Of a stretch of DNA of 17,314 nt, positions 12,505-17,314 are shown piece after piece. The position numbers and the translations under genes were made by a program. The first letter of the stretch is position 1. Each line of letters starts with the position of its first letter. Source of the stretch: Competibacteraceae bacterium UBA6584 (GTDB lineage: Bacteria > Pseudomonadota > Gammaproteobacteria > Competibacterales > Competibacteraceae); NCBI GenBank assembly GCA_002433805.1, contig DJIW01000029.1, positions 1-17,314 on the forward strand, read 5' to 3'. A model generated the notes under the pieces. That model ran no database searches, was not told the DNA's origin, and saw only the letters and a list, made by a program, of their open reading frames with translations.

Positions 12505-14505
12505 TCAAGCTCGGAACTCCCGCACCAGCCGCTGCAACATCCGCACCTCCGTCGGCGAAACGACGGGTCCGTAACGCAATACCGCATAAAGCCGCCCGAT
12601 TTCCCGAACTGACTCCGCCAGCTCCGGCCGGCTGCCGGCCACCCGTTCGGCAAACGCCAAAGGCCCTTCGTGCGCGCCGCGCGTCAACCCGCGCCGGGCC
12701 AAACGAGCGCAAAACCGCCGCCACGCGCGCGTCACCGGGTCGCGGGAACCTTGATCCCGCCACCGCAATCCGGCGACCACCAGGCTAAATCCGCCCAGCG
12801 CCACCGTCATCGCCACCGTCATGTCCGCCCAGTCCACTGGACCGAAACCGAGCCCCGACAGAAATTCCTTCTGCCGGTCTGGACCGTAAGCCAATATCCA
12901 CTCATTCCAGGAATTGTTCAGCGAATCCCATCCCATGGCCAGTTGGCGCAACCACCTGCTATCGCCACGGCGGATTAAAAACGGCAAATCCTCGGTATCC
13001 GCCACGGCGGCGTAGAGTCCTTGCTGTATCCGATTCGGGGCCACCGCCGCAGTGGGGTCCACCCGCACCCACCCCCGCTCTTCCAGCCAAACTTCCGCCC
13101 AAGCATGGGCGTCGGATTGGCGGACGATCAGATAATCCCCGAAGGTATTGCGCTCCCCGCCTTGATAACCGGTCACCACGCGGGCCGGCACTCCAGCCGA
13201 GCGCATCAGAAACACAAATGCGCTGGCGTAGTGCTCGCAAAAGCCTTGTCGGGTGCGGAACAGGAACTCATCGACGCTGTTGCTCCCCAACAAGGGCGGA
13301 TTGAGGGTGTAATAGAACGCCTGCTCCCGAAATAGCGCCAGCGCCGCGCGAACTACCGCATCCGGCTGTAGGTTTCGGGCGCGCCATTCCGCCACCAGCT
13401 CGCGGGCCCGTGGATTGCCCGAACGCGGCAACCACAGTCCGCGATTCCGTTCCGCCGCCTCCAAATCGCCGGTCCGATAGCGGGGATAGGACCGCATCTC
13501 ATAGCGGTAGACCTCGTTGACCGGCTCCTGGCGCAGCAATTGAAACGAAGGCGTCATGCCGGACCGCGCAGGCAAGATGGCCGGCAGATCGAGCGCGAAC
13601 AGCCAAATCCGGTTGCTCGGCTCCAAAATCACGGTGTACTCCAGCGCCTCGCCCTCGGGCGTAAACGGAACGGGAGTCGTTCTCGGAGCCTTGTCGCCAG
13701 AGCTCCAGCGCCGTCCGTCGAAATTCCACAGCACCGGACCGCGCCAATACAGTTGATCCGGCGGGGGGATGGAACCGGTGAAGCGCGCTCGAAACGCCAC
13801 GTCGTCGGATTTGCTCAATTCGCTGACCGTCCCCGGCGTCATCTCCTCGGACAATCCGGTGCGGCCCTTGTAAGCGTCTCTCGGCAAGCCCCACAACGGT
13901 CCGGGAATGCGCGGGAACAACACGAACAGGATCAGCATGACCGGGATGGCCTGCAACGCCATCTTGCCGGTCAACCGCAGCGGGGCCAGCGCCTTGAACC
14001 CCGCGTGTTGGCGGTGGATCAGCACCTGCGCCGCCAGCATCAGCAGCACGACCGCCAATAAGTAGGCGACCAGCAGAATTTCCTGGCTGTAGAGCAGGTT
14101 GCTCATCACCAGCAAATAACCGAGAAACACCAGCACCACGCCATCCCGCAAGCCGCGCGTCTCCAATAGCTTGCACGCGGTCATCGCCACCAACAAGGCC
14201 ACTCCGGCGTCGCGCCCGAACAGGGTCCGAAAGTCGACGAATACCGCGCCGCCCGCCAGCACCGCCACGATCAGCACCAGCCCGCGCGGCGGCAACTGTC
14301 GAGCCCGCAGCGCGATAAATCCGCGCCAAGCCGCAATGCCATAGAACACCGCCGTCAACCACACCGGCAATTCCCAGACGTGCGGCGCTACCGCCAGCGC
14401 CAGCGCCGCCTGCAACCACAGCAACGCCGGCAGCGTCAGCGGCTCAACCGGCGGCGCGCCCGACTGATCCCGCTTCGGCTTCTGCTTTCGACTCCAGTAC
14501 TTCAT
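12505..14505 (-). CDS. TgpA-like transmembrane transglutaminase (DUF3488/transglutaminase core)
   Basis: A 666-aa membrane protein. Residues about 23-200 are hydrophobic with several transmembrane helices (DUF3488 region). A periplasmic region follows, then a transglutaminase core with the catalytic triad C423 (RQGFCEHYASAF), H467 (DAHAWAEVW) and D483 (VRVDPTA). A further helix (WADMTVAMTVALGGFSLVVA) and a cytoplasmic tail close the protein. TgpA of Pseudomonas is the reference member; the physiological substrate is unknown. The ATG at 14505 overlaps the DUF58 gene by 62 bp, unusually long for this operon type. A start further in is possible, but I see no better codon with a ribosome site. 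It is last in the carbonic anhydrase-MoxR-DUF58 operon. Confidence 0.92.
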   Translation of the reverse strand: MKYWSRKQKPKRDQSGAPPVEPLTLPALLWLQAALALAVAPHVWELPVWLTAVFYGIAAWRGFIALRARQLPPRGLVLIVAVLAGGAVFVDFRTLFGRDAGVALLVAMTACKLLETRGLRDGVVLVFLGYLLVMSNLLYSQEILLVAYLLAVVLLMLAAQVLIHRQHAGFKALAPLRLTGKMALQAIPVMLILFVLFPRIPGPLWGLPRDAYKGRTGLSEEMTPGTVSELSKSDDVAFRARFTGSIPPPDQLYWRGPVLWNFDGRRWSSGDKAPRTTPVPFTPEGEALEYTVILEPSNRIWLFALDLPAILPARSGMTPSFQLLRQEPVNEVYRYEMRSYPRYRTGDLEAAERNRGLWLPRSGNPRARELVAEWRARNLQPDAVVRAALALFREQAFYYTLNPPLLGSNSVDEFLFRTRQGFCEHYASAFVFLMRSAGVPARVVTGYQGGERNTFGDYLIVRQSDAHAWAEVWLEERGWVRVDPTAAVAPNRIQQGLYAAVADTEDLPFLIRRGDSRWLRQLAMGWDSLNNSWNEWILAYGPDRQKEFLSGLGFGPVDWADMTVAMTVALGGFSLVVAGLRWRDQGSRDPVTRAWRRFCARLARRGLTRGAHEGPLAFAERVAGSRPELAESVREIGRLYAVLRYGPVVSPTEVRMLQRLVREFRA

Positions 14506-15475
14506 CAACCGGCTTCACATCGTGGTGGTTAAATAAAGCGAGCGCTTCCAAACAGCGGCGGCGTTGGGGCTCGCCGCGATCCGGCGGCATTTTCACGCCC
14601 GGCAGGCGCAAACCGTATCGATGGCCATCGTTTTCGGCCTTCAATACCCACTGACAGAGTTGCCCCAGACGCGGTTCCACGGACTCGGGGTCCAGCAGCC
14701 GCCAATCCAACCACAATTCCGGCCGCGCTTGATCGATGAAGCGTTTCACCAACAACTGATCGGTTCGAGTCGCCGCCTTCCAGGCAATCCGGCGCGGCGA
14801 ATCGCCGGGCGCATACGGGCGAAAGCCGGCGTAGTCCTCGCTGCCCGAGCCCAATTCGTTCAAACCGCTGCCCGATTGACCGGCCGAGGCCGCCGGCAGC
14901 GGCCGCCGGCCTCGCGGTCGCGGATAGACCAGCGCGGCGGTCTCGAAGGCGACCCAACTCCAGGACTGAAACAAACCCAGCGGAAAGCGAGTCAGCACTC
15001 GAATATGGCCCGGCCGCAGCCAACCGCGCCGCTCGGCGGGAACCAACACCCTAACAGACACCGAACCGCGCGCCGGAACATCCACATAGGCCGGCTCCCG
15101 ATCCCGCCATTGCAAGGCGACGCCGTAACGCGGCGTCTGGCGCGGGTTTTCCAGGCGAAACGCAAACCGCGCGTCCTGACCGGCGAACACCGGTTCGGCC
15201 CCGTCGGCATGGATGACGAGACCCAACAGAGTGTCATGGGCCTGCCACATGGTGTTCAGCGCCACCGCCGCCAGCAGGAAAGTGAAGGCGAAACCCATGC
15301 TGTTGCTGTAATTGATCGACCACAGAAACAGCAAAAACAGCAACAGCGCGAAGGCGTAGCCCTGGCGGGTGGGCAGAATGTAGATGCGGCGGCGATCCAG
15401 CCGGATCGGCTCGCGCGAGGGACGATGGTGGCGGGTCACCCAGGTCTCGAACCGCTTCCGCCAGCCCTGGGACAT
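14444..15475 (-). CDS. DUF58 domain membrane protein
   Basis: A 343-aa protein. Two N-terminal membrane helices (about 38-54 and 59-76) precede a beta-rich region and the DUF58 signature GSEDYAGFRPYAPGDSPRRI (211-230) followed by AWKAATRTDQLLVKRF. DUF58 proteins are partners of MoxR ATPases and have a von Willebrand A-like fold; they are thought to help assemble or activate envelope proteins. The gene starts 10 bp after moxR and overlaps the transglutaminase gene. It has a Glu/Ala-rich tail (EVLESKAEAEAGSVGRAAG), part of which lies in the overlap and may be less conserved. Confidence 0.93.
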   Translation of the reverse strand: MSQGWRKRFETWVTRHHRPSREPIRLDRRRIYILPTRQGYAFALLLFLLFLWSINYSNSMGFAFTFLLAAVALNTMWQAHDTLLGLVIHADGAEPVFAGQDARFAFRLENPRQTPRYGVALQWRDREPAYVDVPARGSVSVRVLVPAERRGWLRPGHIRVLTRFPLGLFQSWSWVAFETAALVYPRPRGRRPLPAASAGQSGSGLNELGSGSEDYAGFRPYAPGDSPRRIAWKAATRTDQLLVKRFIDQARPELWLDWRLLDPESVEPRLGQLCQWVLKAENDGHRYGLRLPGVKMPPDRGEPQRRRCLEALALFNHHDVKPVDEVLESKAEAEAGSVGRAAG

Positions 15476-15485
15476 CGCGCGGCGC

Positions 15486-16418
15486 TCAGGCCGGCAGCGC
15501 CACGGCGGTCAGCAACTGGTGGACCAATTCGGCGGACGATTGCTCCAAGCTGTCTTCGCCCGGATGCAAGCGGTGGCTGACCACGGCCGTCAACACGGCT
15601 TGCACGTCTTCGGGAAGCACGTGAGCCCGCCGGTGCAACAGCGCCCACGCCCGCGCCGCCCGCAATAAACCCAAGCCCGCGCGCGGCGACAAACCGCCGC
15701 GAAAGCGGTTGGATTGCCGGGAAAATCCCAGCAGCGCTTGCACGTAATCCAGCAGCGGCGGGGCGACGTGCACGCCGTTCACCCGCGCCTGCGCCTCCTG
15801 CAACTGAGCGGGCGTCATCGCGACCGGCAGCCGCGCCAGCACCTCGCGGCGGTCTTCGCCCTCCAGCAGCGCCCGTTCGGCCTGGGCGTCGGGATAGCCC
15901 AACTCGATCCGCATCAGGAAACGATCCAGTTGCGATTCAGGGAGCGGAAAAGTGCCGATCTGATAGGCGGGATTTTGGGTGGCGATCACGAAGAACGGCT
16001 CCGGCAGCGGCCGGGTCTCGCCCTCGATGGTGACCTGCCCCTCCTCCATCGCCTCCAGCAGCGCGCTCTGGGTCTTGGGCGTGGCCCGGTTGATTTCATC
16101 GGCCAAAATCAGTTGGGCGAAAATCGGGCCGGGATGGAAAACGAAGGTCTCGCGCTGGCGCTCGTAAACCGCCGCGCCGAGGATGTCGGCCGGCAGCAGG
16201 TCGCTGGTGAACTGGATGCGTTGATAGTGCAAGCCGAGGCTGTGCGCCAAAGCGTGCGCTAAGGTGGTTTTGCCCATGCCGGGCAAATCCTCGATCAGCA
16301 AATGGCCGCGCGCCAACAAACAGCTGAGCGCCAGCCGGATGGCGCGCTCCTTTCCCAAAATGACCGAGCCGACTTGGCGGATCGCCAAGTCCAAACGGTC
16401 TTCGATAGGACTCGCCAC
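15486..16418 (-). CDS. MoxR family AAA+ ATPase
   Basis: A 310-aa ATPase. The Walker A motif is in EDLPGMGKTTLAHALA (K50), Walker B is LILADE (103-108, D107/E108), sensor 1 is in FFVIATQNP (142-150), and the lid region contains GLSPRAGLGLLRAARAWALL. MoxR ATPases act as chaperones with DUF58 partners in maturation of enzyme or envelope complexes. The start is GTG at 16418, one base past the stop of the gamma carbonic anhydrase-like gene, so translation is likely coupled. It is followed by the DUF58 and transglutaminase genes, a widespread three-gene set. Confidence 0.95.
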   Translation of the reverse strand: MASPIEDRLDLAIRQVGSVILGKERAIRLALSCLLARGHLLIEDLPGMGKTTLAHALAHSLGLHYQRIQFTSDLLPADILGAAVYERQRETFVFHPGPIFAQLILADEINRATPKTQSALLEAMEEGQVTIEGETRPLPEPFFVIATQNPAYQIGTFPLPESQLDRFLMRIELGYPDAQAERALLEGEDRREVLARLPVAMTPAQLQEAQARVNGVHVAPPLLDYVQALLGFSRQSNRFRGGLSPRAGLGLLRAARAWALLHRRAHVLPEDVQAVLTAVVSHRLHPGEDSLEQSSAELVHQLLTAVALPA

Positions 16419-16419
16419 C

Positions 16420-16944
16420 TCAGTCCTGCCGGCGCAGATCGCGTTTGAACCGCTTGAAATTCTCCACGTAGCGGCCGGCGGTCTGCTGCAAGCGCTCGAT
16501 TTCCGCGTCGGAGAGAGCGCGCACGATCTTGCCGGGCGAGCCCATCACCAGCGAGCCGTCCGGAATTTCCTTGCCTTCAGGAATCAAGCTGTTCGCGCCG
16601 ATCAGGCAATGCTTGCCGATCACCGCCCGGTTCATGATCAGGCTCTTGATGCCGATCAAGCTGCCGTCGCCGACGGTGCAGCCGTGCAGCATCGCCAGAT
16701 GGCCGACGGTGACGTTGCGGCCCAAGGTGAGCAAGATGCCGGGGTCGGTATGTAGGATCGAGCCGTCCTGGATGTTGGTATTTTCGCCGATGGTGATGAC
16801 GTCGTTGTCGCCGCGCACCACGGCGTTGAACCAAATGCTGGCGTTTTGCTTGAGCACCACCGAGCCGATGACGGTGGCGTTATCCGCGATAAACCAATCG
16901 TCGCCGTGAAATTCGACCTTGCGGTCGCCGAGAGCGTGGATCAC
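16420..16944 (-). CDS. Gamma carbonic anhydrase family protein (left-handed beta-helix)
   Basis: A 174-aa hexapeptide-repeat protein. The repeats run from about residue 20 to 125 (IADNATVIGSVVLKQNASIW through VIGKHCLIGANSLI). H65 (SILHTD), H82 (TVGHLAMLHGC) and H87 are the three zinc or iron ligands, all present. A C-terminal helix follows. The family (YrdA, CaiE, PaaY and Cam-like proteins) forms trimers; many members have weak or no measured carbonic anhydrase activity. The start is GTG at 16944 with AGGAGG 5 bases upstream; an overlapping ATG at 16949 is out of frame and ends after two codons. It appears to be the first gene of the MoxR operon, which is not the standard arrangement I know. 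Confidence 0.92.
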   Translation of the reverse strand: MIHALGDRKVEFHGDDWFIADNATVIGSVVLKQNASIWFNAVVRGDNDVITIGENTNIQDGSILHTDPGILLTLGRNVTVGHLAMLHGCTVGDGSLIGIKSLIMNRAVIGKHCLIGANSLIPEGKEIPDGSLVMGSPGKIVRALSDAEIERLQQTAGRYVENFKRFKRDLRRQD

Positions 16945-17126
16945 CGCATCCTCCTAGCCCATCAGTTTCTCGTTAAAGCATCAGTATAAACGAGATCGAA
17001 TCGTGGGAGGAGCCAACAGAGGAAAAATCTGGGGGATGAAAAACCGCTAGATTGTCAACCCGCCGTGCTTGGCGTTCGGATCGAGAAACGATCCCAAAAC
17101 CGAAGCACGACGGAGATGAGGAAGGA
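16945..17126 (-). promoter_or_regulatory. Promoter region of the carbonic anhydrase-MoxR operon
   Basis: On the minus strand TATACT (16983-16988) could be a -10, lying in the 14-base spacer of the inverted repeat TCTCGTT/AACGAGA (16968-16974 with 16989-16995), a plausible operator. No good -35 is at the right distance; a TTGACA (17053-17058) is too far. Farther upstream, a nested hairpin (GGATCG/CGATCC inside arms near CGTGCTT/AAGCACG) lies between the Cache gene and this promoter and may end that transcript. Confidence 0.4.
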
Positions 17127-17314
17127 TTACTTGGTCTTGCCTTCCAGGGTCGCAACCGGCGTGTCGTCATAAACGCCCGCGCCGACCGCATAATTGCCAG
17201 CCGGCTTCACGTAGCTGACCTTGCGATGATTGCCGTCAGCACCCGGCTTGGTCCATTGATATTCCACCCAACCGCCGTTCGCGCCCTTGGAGGCGGCGGC
17301 GCACAGCGAGGGAC
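17127..17314 (-). CDS. Cache-domain protein, C-terminal part (cut by window edge)
   Basis: The minus strand ends at TAA (17127-17129). It reads SLCAAASKGANGGWVEYQWT, then KPGADGNHRKVSYVKPAGNY, then AVGAGVYDDTPVATLEGKTK. The GGWVEYxW...KxSYVK...YxVGAGVYD pattern is the C-terminal part of single Cache (sCache_2-type) extracytoplasmic ligand-binding domains. The protein stops about 12 residues after the domain with no membrane helix or signalling domain, so it is more likely a periplasmic Cache protein than a chemoreceptor. The N-terminus is outside the window. Confidence 0.75.
   Translation of the reverse strand, partial: PSLCAAASKGANGGWVEYQWTKPGADGNHRKVSYVKPAGNYAVGAGVYDDTPVATLEGKTK

Noticed and set aside
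14564..15580. 338-codon open frame on the plus strand
   Set aside because: It is antisense to the DUF58 gene and the end of moxR. Its Arg/Gln-rich translation has no family motif; long antisense frames are common in G+C-rich DNA.
1..17314. CRISPR arrays, rRNA genes, integrases or complete insertion sequences
   Set aside because: No regularly spaced repeats, rRNA-like sequence or transposase/integrase motifs were seen on either strand.

Overview
The window looks like chromosomal DNA of a Gammaproteobacterium. The evidence is a G+C-rich background, an E. coli-type four-subunit fumarate reductase, a YceI/cytochrome b561 cluster, and a MoxR/DUF58/transglutaminase operon. The presence of rquA means the cell probably makes rhodoquinone as well as ubiquinone. 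A facultative or anaerobic fumarate-reducing gammaproteobacterium fits, for example a glycogen-accumulating type, but the genus is inference and not proven here.

Layout. Bases 1-1613 (+) are visibly richer in A+T than the rest. They hold a HigA-type HTH/ImmA-IrrE metallopeptidase and a translationally close 158-aa partner of unknown function, probably a horizontally acquired module. A small basic glycine/lysine-rich protein (minus strand) converges on it with a 4-bp stop overlap. Bases 1995-2166 hold a decayed SnoaL-like (ester cyclase) C-terminus and a strong stem-loop. Bases 2164-4588 (minus) are one probable operon: a WrbA-like flavodoxin, a YceI protein, cytochrome b561, and a second YceI overlapping b561 by ATGA. 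A LysR regulator is divergent from it (4750-5676).

Bases 5781-10192 (+) are the centrepiece: a possible 41-aa leader ORF, frdA, frdB, frdC, frdD, a 246-bp spacer full of hairpins, then rquA, the enzyme that converts ubiquinone to rhodoquinone. A RatA/COQ10-like START-domain gene converges on rquA. Together these suggest a locus for rhodoquinol-dependent fumarate respiration. Several neighbours also belong to families that handle quinones or polyisoprenoids (flavodoxin, YceI x2, b561, COQ10-like).

Bases 10685-12504 are gene-poor. They contain an 80-aa orphan gene followed by a good terminator-like hairpin, a 67-aa two-helix membrane protein, and inverted-repeat elements. Bases 12505-16944 (minus) form a tight operon: gamma-class carbonic anhydrase-like protein, MoxR ATPase, DUF58 protein and TgpA-like transglutaminase. 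The right edge carries the C-terminal part of a Cache-domain protein on the minus strand.
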